Below are positions 34,815-43,726 of a stretch of 64,000 nt of DNA, piece after piece. A program made the position numbers and the translations under genes. Source of the DNA: Gammaproteobacteria bacterium (lineage in GTDB: Bacteria > Pseudomonadota > Gammaproteobacteria > Burkholderiales > Rhodocyclaceae); the NCBI GenBank assembly GCA_018819515.1, contig JAHJPX010000008.1, positions 124,001 through 188,000 on the forward strand. The letters are read 5' to 3'. How positions within the stretch are numbered: the first letter of the stretch is position 1; every line of letters starts with the position of its first letter. The notes under the pieces are model-generated. The model had not been told where the DNA came from. It searched no databases and saw nothing but the letters and a program-made list of their open reading frames with translations.

Positions 34815-36239
34815 TCAGCCTGCGTCGGCGTGTTGTCGGACCAACTCGCCCAGCCGGCGAATACCGGCGTCGATGGCCTCGTTCCACGGATTGCCGCAAT
34901 TCAGACGCAGGCAGTTGCGGTACTGGCCGGACGCCGAAAAAAGCTGGCCCGGCACGAAGGCGATGCCTTCGGCTACCGCATCCTTGTGCAGCGCCAGTGC
35001 GTCGACCTGCTTCGGCAGTTCGGCCCAGAATACGAAGCCGCCTTGCGGCCGGGACATAGTGCAATCGTGCGGGAAATACTCGGCTACCGCGTCGGCCATG
35101 CGTGCTACCTGCCCGGCATAGGCGCGGCGGGCGTGACGCAGTTCGCGCGCGTAGCCACCACCTTCGAGAAACTCCGCCAGCGCCGCCTGCTGCAGAACGC
35201 CCGTGACGCCGCTCGTCAGTGTCTTGACCTGCATCAGTTCCGCATAGCGGCGGCCGGCGGCGACGAAGCCCAAGCGCAGCGCCGGGCTGATCGTCTTCGA
35301 GAACGATGAGCACAGCATCGTGTTGCCGCTCGTGTCGTAGGCCTTGATCGGCCATGGCCGGCTGCCTTCGAAATGGAGGTCGCCGTAGATGTCGTCCTCG
35401 ATCAGCGGCACATCGCGCTCGGCCAGCAGCTGCGCGACGCGGCGCTTGTTCTCCTCGGGCATGATGCAGCCGAGCGGGTTGTTGGCGTTGGGAATCAATA
35501 CGCAGGCCTTCACCGCGCCGTTGCGCGTCGCCAGTTCCAGTGCCTCGACCGACAGCCCGGTGCGCGGATGGGTCGGAATCTCCAGCGCCTTGAGGCCCAT
35601 GTCCTCGATGATCTGAAGCAGCACCAGGTAGGTGGGCGACTCCAACGCCACGGTATCGCCCGGTTTGGTCACCGCGCGCAGGCAAAGGTTGAACGATTCC
35701 GTGCAGGAATTGGTGACGATGATTTCTTCGGCGTCGAACGGCCCGCCCCAGTCTAGCGAAAGCCGCACCAGCTGCCGGATCAGCCGCTCGTCGTTGCCGG
35801 CCGTGCAGGTGCCGCCGGCCAGCAGGTCGCGCGACTGGCGCGCCACCTTGGCGAACATGCGCTGCATGCGCGCCGACGGCAGCAGGCCGGGTGCGGGATA
35901 CGCCGAACCGAGCGGCAGCATGCCTGGCCGCTCGTTGGCCTGCAGTACCTGCATCAGCAACTGGTTGACGCCGACATACACCGGCCGCTTCAAGCGCTCG
36001 ATGGGTTGCGGCTCGGCCCGCGCCGGCGAACGCCGCCGGACGTAGTACCCCGCCTGCGGCCGTGCCTCGACCATGCCGCGATCTTCGAGTTGGCGCAAGG
36101 CCTGCAGCACCGTCGACACCGACAGGCGTCGCTGCTCCGACAATTGGCGCACCGACGGCAGACGGTCGCCCGGTTGCAGCACGCGGCCTTCAATCAGGCC
36201 GCGCAGGTCGTCGGCGAGTTGTTCGTAGAGATGTTCCAT
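34815..36239 (-). CDS. MocR-type regulator: GntR helix-turn-helix fused to PLP aminotransferase-like domain
   Basis: 474 aa. Residues 1-75 form a GntR winged helix (LYEQLADDLRGLIEGRVLQPGDRLPSVRQLS). The rest is a fold-type I aminotransferase domain with NPLG, a PLP-binding Asp/Tyr (EDDIYGDLHF) and the PLP lysine in SSFSKTISPALRLG. MocR proteins sense PLP or amino compounds. It is divergent from the DUF2917 gene, its likely target. ATG 36239 chosen at the conserved start of the HTH. Confidence 0.9.
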   Translation of the reverse strand: MEHLYEQLADDLRGLIEGRVLQPGDRLPSVRQLSEQRRLSVSTVLQALRQLEDRGMVEARPQAGYYVRRRSPARAEPQPIERLKRPVYVGVNQLLMQVLQANERPGMLPLGSAYPAPGLLPSARMQRMFAKVARQSRDLLAGGTCTAGNDERLIRQLVRLSLDWGGPFDAEEIIVTNSCTESFNLCLRAVTKPGDTVALESPTYLVLLQIIEDMGLKALEIPTHPRTGLSVEALELATRNGAVKACVLIPNANNPLGCIMPEENKRRVAQLLAERDVPLIEDDIYGDLHFEGSRPWPIKAYDTSGNTMLCSSFSKTISPALRLGFVAAGRRYAELMQVKTLTSGVTGVLQQAALAEFLEGGGYARELRHARRAYAGQVARMADAVAEYFPHDCTMSRPQGGFVFWAELPKQVDALALHKDAVAEGIAFVPGQLFSASGQYRNCLRLNCGNPWNEAIDAGIRRLGELVRQHADAG

Positions 36240-36320
36240 GGCGTCATTGTGCGCATTCCCGCATCGGCATGACAGGTACAGCAGCCCTCCGGATGAACCA
36301 TAACAGTTTTCGGAACGCGT

Positions 36321-36339
36321 AATTGTAATGGGCACAATT
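36321..36339. promoter_or_regulatory. Inverted repeat between MocR-type gene and DUF2917 gene
   Basis: AATTGT, 7 bp, ACAATT, in the divergent gap; a plausible operator for the regulator or part of the promoters. Confidence 0.3.
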
Positions 36340-36389
36340 CTGCGGAACTGATGCTGTTTTTAGTGCTGCCGCCTCCCTATCCTGCCGAT

Positions 36390-36647
36390 ATGGAATGGAC
36401 ACTCGGAATCCGCTTTCAGCAGCCCGCCCCGGCCCGCAACCGCGAGACGCTTGCGACGGGCCAACTGTTGCGGCTGACACGGGCGCGGGGCCGGCGGGTG
36501 CATTGCGAACGTGGCTGCATCTGGATCACCGCGCCGGGCGAGCCCGACGACGTGTACCTGCTACCGGGTCAGACCTGGACGATCCCCGCTGACGGGCTGG
36601 TGCTCGTCGAAGCGGAAAGCGACGCGGTTGTCTCGCTGGACTGCTAA
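36390..36647 (+). CDS. DUF2917 family protein
   Basis: 85 aa from ATG 36390 (an upstream ATG at 36351 is in frame). It has the small beta-rich DUF2917 pattern (RVHCERGCIWITAPGEPDDVYLLPGQTWTIP). The family is common in betaproteobacteria next to MocR/LysR regulators; function unknown. Confidence 0.8.
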   Translation: MEWTLGIRFQQPAPARNRETLATGQLLRLTRARGRRVHCERGCIWITAPGEPDDVYLLPGQTWTIPADGLVLVEAESDAVVSLDC

Positions 36648-36660
36648 AATCAGTTCGTCC

Positions 36661-36734
36661 GCGGGCGTCGTATAACGGCATTACCTCAGCTTCCCAAGCT
36701 GATGACGAGGGTTCGACTCCCTTCGCCCGCTCCA
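36661..36734 (+). tRNA. tRNA-Gly (anticodon CCC), CCA encoded
   Basis: Acceptor arms GCGGGCG (36661-36667) and CGCCCGC (36724-36730) pair over 7 bp. Anticodon arm CAGCT-TCCCA-AGCTG region gives CCC. The T arm has GGTTCGACTCC. Ends with encoded CCA. 20 bp before the HDOD gene. Confidence 0.95.
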
Positions 36735-36754
36735 AGGGAGCAGCCCGGCAGACC

Positions 36755-37621
36755 ATGGAACCGCCGAACGACGACAAGACGGGCGCGGCCCTCAACGCCC
36801 AGCGCTTCCAGATGCTCGAAGACATCGCCCAGGAGCTGTCGGGCGACGTCGTCTTCCCGACCGCATTCGACGTCGTCACGCGCCTGCGCAAGGCGCTGCA
36901 AAATCCCGATCTGCCCTTGCCGCGACTCGCGGAAATCGTCGAGATGGAACCGCTGATCTCCGGACGCCTGATCGGCCTGGCCAACTCGGTCGCCTTCCGG
37001 CGGCGCGGCATGGAGGTGCGGAGTGTCAAGGTGGCGGTGACCCGCCTTGGCATCAACCTCGTGCGCAGCACCGCCATGGGCATTTCCATGAACCAGTTGT
37101 TGCGCGCCAAGGATCTGCTGCCCTTCCGCGATATCGCCCAGCGCCTCTGGCAGCATTCGCTGCACACGGCGGCGGCGGCCGATGTCATCGCCCAGCGCAT
37201 GACCAGCATCGCCCCGGACGAAGCTCTGCTGGCCGGGCTGGTGCACGATCTGGGCGCCTTCTACATGCTCTATCGCGCCAGCCAGTACGAGGAACTGCGC
37301 ACTCGTCCCGACACCATCCGCTACCTGATCACGGAGTGGCACGAGAGCATCGGCCATTCGCTGCTCATCGCGCTGGGCATGCCGCACGCGATCGCCGACG
37401 CCATGCGCGACCACGACCGGCCGCGGCCCATTCCGCGGCCGCCGCGGAACCTCGCCGACGTGGTATACGTCGCCAACGTCCTGGCCGGCGGCAAATTCGA
37501 GTGGCTGTCGCGCGATTCGGACGCGGCCGCCGCCGAAACGGTCGAGCTGCCGATCGAGTTTGTCGACATGAAAGCCGACATCGAAACGCGCGAAAAGGAA
37601 ATGCGCGCGATCTTCGGCTGA
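36755..37621 (+). CDS. HDOD domain signalling protein
   Basis: 288 aa. An HDOD domain (about residues 35-230; LRLAE-like MEPLISGRLIGLANS, VRSVKVAVTRLGINLVRS, LLAGLVHDLGAFYM). HDOD proteins are non-enzymatic relatives of HD phosphohydrolases linked to c-di-GMP or chemosensory signalling. No membrane segment. Confidence 0.88.
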   Translation: MEPPNDDKTGAALNAQRFQMLEDIAQELSGDVVFPTAFDVVTRLRKALQNPDLPLPRLAEIVEMEPLISGRLIGLANSVAFRRRGMEVRSVKVAVTRLGINLVRSTAMGISMNQLLRAKDLLPFRDIAQRLWQHSLHTAAAADVIAQRMTSIAPDEALLAGLVHDLGAFYMLYRASQYEELRTRPDTIRYLITEWHESIGHSLLIALGMPHAIADAMRDHDRPRPIPRPPRNLADVVYVANVLAGGKFEWLSRDSDAAAAETVELPIEFVDMKADIETREKEMRAIFG

Positions 37622-37628
37622 ACCGAAG

Positions 37629-38687
37629 GTGTCCGCCGCCGGACCCGTATCCTTCGCCCGGCGCCTGATCCACTGGCAAAAGCGCCACGGTCGCCACGAC
37701 CTGCCCTGGCAGAACACGAGCGCTCCTTATCGAGTCTGGCTGTCCGAGATCATGCTGCAGCAGACGCAGGTCTCCACCGTAATTCCGTATTACCTGCGTT
37801 TTCTCGAACGCTTTCCCGATCTGCAAGCACTTGCCGCCGCACCGGTAGACGAAGTAATGGCTCACTGGAGCGGGCTCGGCTACTACGCCCGCGCGCGCAA
37901 CCTGCACGCCTGCGCGAATGTTGTCGTCGCCGAACACGGGGGCGAGTTCCCGCGAGATCCCGAAACCATTGTCACCCTGCCCGGCATCGGCCGCTCGACG
38001 GCCAATGCCATCGCCGTCTTCTGCTTCGGCGCCCGCGCGCCCATCCTCGACGGCAACGTCAAGCGCCTGCTGGCCCGCCACGCCGGCATCGAAGGCTGGC
38101 CGGGCAGCCCAGCCGTGGAAAGTCAGTCGTGGCGGTACGCCGAGTCGCTGCTGCCCAAGACCGAAGTGGCCGCCTACATCCAGGCGCAGATGGATCTCGG
38201 CGCGACGGTCTGCACGCGCAGCCGGCCCAAGTGCGAACTTTGCCCTGTGGCCGACGATTGCGTCGCCCGCCGCGACGGACGCACGGCCGAACTGCCGAGT
38301 CCGAAGCCGCGCAAGGCGCTCCCGGAACGGGAAACGACGATGCTGGTGTTGGTGGAATACGGCCGGGTGCTGCTGCTGTCCCGCCCGCCGACCGGCATCT
38401 GGGGCGGGCTGCTGTCGCTGCCGGAAGTAGCCGATGCGAATACTGCCGAAGCAGAAGCCGCCCGTCTCGGCTGCGAGATACTGGAGAAGCAGGCGCTCAC
38501 CCCGCTCACCCATAGCTTCACGCATTTCCGCCTGAACATCACGCCGCTACTTTGCGAGGTGCGCCAGACCAACACTGCCGCCGAACCCACCGCCCGTTGG
38601 CTCACCGCGGCCGAACTCTCGCAAGCGCCACTGCCCGCGCCCATCAGAAAGCTGCTAGCGGCTCTCCTCGATCAGCCGGCCATTTGA
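37629..38687 (+). CDS. mutY: A/G-specific adenine glycosylase MutY
   Basis: 352 aa. HhH-GPD fold with PGIGRSTANAIAVFCFG, catalytic Asp in ILDGNVKR, Fe-S motif C-X6-C-X2-C-X5-C (CTRSRPKCELCPVADDC), and a C-terminal NUDIX-like 8-oxoG recognition domain. Removes A opposite 8-oxoG. GTG start 7 bp after the HDOD gene. A repeat copy (38119-38141) is read in frame as ESQSWRYAE. Confidence 0.94.
   Translation: MSAAGPVSFARRLIHWQKRHGRHDLPWQNTSAPYRVWLSEIMLQQTQVSTVIPYYLRFLERFPDLQALAAAPVDEVMAHWSGLGYYARARNLHACANVVVAEHGGEFPRDPETIVTLPGIGRSTANAIAVFCFGARAPILDGNVKRLLARHAGIEGWPGSPAVESQSWRYAESLLPKTEVAAYIQAQMDLGATVCTRSRPKCELCPVADDCVARRDGRTAELPSPKPRKALPERETTMLVLVEYGRVLLLSRPPTGIWGGLLSLPEVADANTAEAEAARLGCEILEKQALTPLTHSFTHFRLNITPLLCEVRQTNTAAEPTARWLTAAELSQAPLPAPIRKLLAALLDQPAI
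38119..38141 (+). repeat. Dispersed 23-bp repeat, copy 8, inside mutY
   Basis: AAAGTCAGTC ... GTACGCC followed by GAG. Translated as ESQSWRYAE, a different frame from that used in ccmF. Confidence 0.8.
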
Positions 38688-38697
38688 AGGCTGGGTC

Positions 38698-38720
38698 GGC
38701 GTACCGCCACGGCTGACTTT
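38698..38720 (-). repeat. Dispersed 23-bp repeat, copy 9
   Basis: Inverted copy in the gap between convergent mutY and the carbonic anhydrase gene. Identical to copy 12. Confidence 0.8.
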
Positions 38721-38757
38721 TTCGGAAAGCCGACGCTCCCTGTGTTTCCGCGAACCG

Positions 38758-40344
38758 CTAACGGTTCTGCTTGATCAGCCGGTCGTTGAGCGGCTGGATC
38801 GGCCGCGCGTTGTAGGGATAGAGGCGCGCGAAGATGGCGATCTGCTCGGGCGAGATCTTCAGCGGCTGCTTGAACACCATCCACAGCACGTCTTCGGTGC
38901 AGGGCGGCGTGGTCAGCGAACCCATGTAGGTGTAGTAATTCCTGTTTTCGGGCAGCAGCGCGTTGAGGTCGATCGCCACCGACGGCGTCACGTATTGGTT
39001 TTCCTCCAGCGGCAGGTGGTTCCAGAGCGTCTGGATCAGCGGATTCTCCTGCCCTTGCTCGAGCAGGACGGCGATGACAGCCAGATTACCCTCGCTGTCG
39101 CGATGAACGAGGTGGACGACCATGTCGAAGGATTTGCCGTTGACGCGCTCTTCCGACGGCCGGTGGAAATGGAATTGCACGAACTCGTAGGTGCGCCCCA
39201 TGATCGTCATGGTGCTGCCCTTGCCGACGTTGACCTGTACGCTGTGGCCGTTGTCGACGATGTTGAAATGGGTGGGCAGGTAGTTGAACTGGATCGGTTC
39301 GAGGTCGACGCCGATGCCGTCGCGGATGTCGATCGGCGACTGCCGCTGGCCCGTGGCGCAAAGCTTGTATTCTGGCTTCAGTTTGCCCCAGTTGGCGGGC
39401 GAGCCTTCACCCTCGTAGCTCCAGTGCACCGCATGGTGCTGAACGACCGCTTCCGGCACCGGCTTCGGGGTGGACTTCGGAGCGGGCTTCGAACGACGCA
39501 CCGGCGCACGCCTGGGACCCGAGGTCGCAAATTGCATTTCGCGTTCGTGGAGCGTGATGTTGGCGACGGGCACCGGGTTGGGTGCGGGCGTCGGCGCCGG
39601 TTTGGCTGCCGGCTTCGGTTCGGCGGGTTTCGCGGCAGCGGCTTTTGCCTCGTTCGGCGCGGCTTCCTTCGACGCGGACGGCTGGGGCCGGTCCGGCACC
39701 GGCAAGCCGAAGAAGCGCGGCCGCTCGCTCGGCGGGCGAATTTCGATATTGGTCTCGGCAGCGGACTTCGGCCGCTGTTCAGCCGCCGACTGCGGCACGG
39801 CCGTTTCGGCGACGGGGACGGCCTGGCTCTTGGGTTCATCGCCGGCCGCACGCACATCGGCGTACATCACCCCCGGCTTGTCCTGTTGTGCCTCCTTGGC
39901 GGCCACCGCGGCATTTGCCGCAGCCGCCGCGATCGCGTGCGCTTCGCCGACGGTGCGCAACTTGCAGGCTTCCGCCAGCAGCTTGCCGTCGAGGCTGCCT
40001 TCGGACACGGCCACATCCTTCGGCGAACGGACCTTCTCCTCGCGGACCGCGACGTCGCCCTTCATGTACACCCGTCGCAGCGTGGCGAACGTTCCCGCCT
40101 CGCATTCGTAACGGTTCATCGCCTGAACCGCCGTGTAGCTGCCACCCCCATCCGTCAGTTCGCGCCCGAGCACAAGCTTGGTCCAGGCCACGGTCCGTCC
40201 CTTGCCGACGCGCATGATGCGCGTCTTGTCGATTTCGACCCGCTCGCCACCGGCCGTCGCCACCGCCTGCCAGTCGGCCGCCAACGCGCTGCCCGAGAGC
40301 ACCAGACCGGCCACGAAAGCGGAGAAAACAGATGAGATGCGCAT
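38758..40344 (-). CDS. Exported alpha-carbonic anhydrase fused to an N-terminal surface-adhesin-like domain
   Basis: 528 aa. Signal peptide (residues 1-22, ending ALA). Residues 23-130 resemble the small 'surface-adhesin E'-like domain seen in betaproteobacterial exported proteins. Residues about 130-300 are an Ala/Pro/Lys-rich linker. The last 220 residues are an alpha-carbonic anhydrase with zinc ligands in QFHFHRPSEE and VVHLVHRD, and GSLTTPPCTEDVLW. It should interconvert CO2 and bicarbonate in the periplasm or at the surface. Typical alpha enzymes are about 240 aa, so this is twice the size. ATG 40344 chosen at the signal peptide. Confidence 0.87.
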   Translation of the reverse strand: MRISSVFSAFVAGLVLSGSALAADWQAVATAGGERVEIDKTRIMRVGKGRTVAWTKLVLGRELTDGGGSYTAVQAMNRYECEAGTFATLRRVYMKGDVAVREEKVRSPKDVAVSEGSLDGKLLAEACKLRTVGEAHAIAAAAANAAVAAKEAQQDKPGVMYADVRAAGDEPKSQAVPVAETAVPQSAAEQRPKSAAETNIEIRPPSERPRFFGLPVPDRPQPSASKEAAPNEAKAAAAKPAEPKPAAKPAPTPAPNPVPVANITLHEREMQFATSGPRRAPVRRSKPAPKSTPKPVPEAVVQHHAVHWSYEGEGSPANWGKLKPEYKLCATGQRQSPIDIRDGIGVDLEPIQFNYLPTHFNIVDNGHSVQVNVGKGSTMTIMGRTYEFVQFHFHRPSEERVNGKSFDMVVHLVHRDSEGNLAVIAVLLEQGQENPLIQTLWNHLPLEENQYVTPSVAIDLNALLPENRNYYTYMGSLTTPPCTEDVLWMVFKQPLKISPEQIAIFARLYPYNARPIQPLNDRLIKQNR

Positions 40345-40475
40345 TGAAAGCCCCTGATCCAACTTGCGGTTTACGTCATTACGACGCGATCCACGCATAC
40401 TTTAGCCGCAAATGCCACGGGTTGCATTCCAAGAGGCTTTCCAGTAGCGTCGGAAGTTCCCCAAGGAGTCGCCGA

Positions 40476-42334
<1,859 letters not shown>

Positions 42335-42335
<1 letters not shown>

Positions 42336-42357
42336 AAGTCAGCCGTGGTGAGACGCC
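42335..42357 (+). repeat. Dispersed 23-bp repeat, copy 10, at thiC stop (left edge of island)
   Basis: Begins with the A of the thiC TGA: AAAGTCAGCC ... GAGACGCC. Same orientation as copy 11 at 46573; the pair brackets the restriction island. Confidence 0.8.
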
Positions 42358-42426
42358 ACGCTTCGCGCCGTTGCCGGCGCGAACCCGGTGCTATCATCGC
42401 TTTCCATTTGGCATTAATTGGAAGCC

Positions 42427-43254
42427 ATGGTCGCACACGACAAACGCGTCCTGATTCTCTGCAAGACCTATCCATCGCCCAGTGCCAAGTATGCGGAGAC
42501 GTCTTGCGTCGCCGGGGTCGACGAAGCTGGCAATTTCGTTCGCCTCTATCCCGTACCGTTTCGATTGATCAGCAGCGACAAGCAGTTCAAGAAATGGCAA
42601 TGGGTTTCAGCAAAGATGGAGCAGTCGCGTAGCGATAGGCGGCCTGAGAGCCACAAGCTGTATGTCGATACGATTCATTGCCACGACGAGCCGCTGCCGA
42701 CCAACAATAACTGGGAAGCGCGTCGTCTGGTTCTCGACAAGCTGCCTGTCTATTCGGATTTTACGGCACTGGACGCCGACCGCGAAAGCCGCGGCGTAAC
42801 CCTCGCCCTTCTGCGCCCAACCAAAATTCTCGGGCTGGACATTTCACCTGCCGGCTCGCCCGAATGGACGGAGGAGGAAAAGGCGAAACTCGTCAGCTTG
42901 CAACGGCAGGCCGAGTTGTTCGACGACACCGATGCACGCAGCGTGGCGCAGCTACGCAAACTGCCCTTCGACTTCCATTACCGTTACGCCTGCGAGACAC
43001 CGCAGGGAACGGTCGCGTACAAGCACAAGATCGTCGACTGGGAGGTAGGCGCTCTCTACTGGAACGTACGTCGGGGCCACGGTCGGGACTGGGAGCAGCC
43101 GTTTCGCGAGAAGCTTGAGTCGGAAATCCCGGCGGCCGACCTGATGTTTCTGCTCGGCACCATCCATCGCTTCCGTGATCAATGGCTGATCGTCAGCCTG
43201 ATCTACCCGCCTAGGCAGCAGCCCGTTTCGGAACCTCAGCAATCTCTGTTTTAG
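42427..43254 (+). CDS. Unknown protein, partner of the DUF488 gene
   Basis: 275 aa soluble protein starting MVAHDKRVLILCKTYPSPSAKYAETSCVAGV. I do not recognise the family. Conserved-looking points: CKTYP, RLYPVPFR, and FDFHYRYAC. The last 44 bp overlap the end of the convergent DUF488 gene, so the two are tightly linked. The context (DUF488, restriction enzyme) suggests a defence or nucleic-acid role, but this is inference only. Confidence 0.65.
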   Translation: MVAHDKRVLILCKTYPSPSAKYAETSCVAGVDEAGNFVRLYPVPFRLISSDKQFKKWQWVSAKMEQSRSDRRPESHKLYVDTIHCHDEPLPTNNNWEARRLVLDKLPVYSDFTALDADRESRGVTLALLRPTKILGLDISPAGSPEWTEEEKAKLVSLQRQAELFDDTDARSVAQLRKLPFDFHYRYACETPQGTVAYKHKIVDWEVGALYWNVRRGHGRDWEQPFREKLESEIPAADLMFLLGTIHRFRDQWLIVSLIYPPRQQPVSEPQQSLF

Positions 43255-43723
43255 CGGTCAGGTGAACAATCCGCGGACCACCCGCCGCCCGGATGGCAGC
43301 GGCCACCATGGAACGATGGCAATAGTTGAAATCCGACTCGAAGCAGACCAGGCATGCCGTTAGCGATCTCGACACCGAGGTCACTTCGGCGACGGCATCC
43401 TTTTGCTTGCGCAGGTGGGCAAGGAAACCACGCGTATAGGCGTCCCAGTTTTGGTTGTTCCTGTAGGCGTTCCGCACCGGCCTCGGGCAGCCCAGAGCCG
43501 GTACGTGCAGATATTCGATGCCGTGCCGGTTGAGCGTTTCGGCAAAGGCCGTCTTGGAAAACCCCTTCTTGCGTGACAAGGGCAGTTCGCGAACATCGAC
43601 AATGACGCCGACCCCGACTTCTTTCAGGCGGGCAACAAAGCTGTCGATGTTCAAACCCTCGTAGCCGAAGGTGAAAAGGGGGCGCTGCGGTGCTTTCATG
43701 GCCACATGGTAGCCGTCCGACAC
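43211..43723 (-). CDS. DUF488 family protein
   Basis: 170 aa; ATG 43699 (MKAPQRPLFTFGYEG) is an alternative start. DUF488 motifs: FTFGYEGL, VDVRELPLSRKKGFSK, CFESDFNYCHRSMVA. The C and CHR residues suggest a catalytic or metal site. DUF488 proteins are frequent in accessory and defence regions; activity unknown. Only 3 bp downstream of the restriction-modification gene on the same strand. Confidence 0.85.
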   Translation of the reverse strand: MSDGYHVAMKAPQRPLFTFGYEGLNIDSFVARLKEVGVGVIVDVRELPLSRKKGFSKTAFAETLNRHGIEYLHVPALGCPRPVRNAYRNNQNWDAYTRGFLAHLRKQKDAVAEVTSVSRSLTACLVCFESDFNYCHRSMVAAAIRAAGGPRIVHLTAKTEIAEVPKRAAA

Positions 43724-43726
43724 CGT

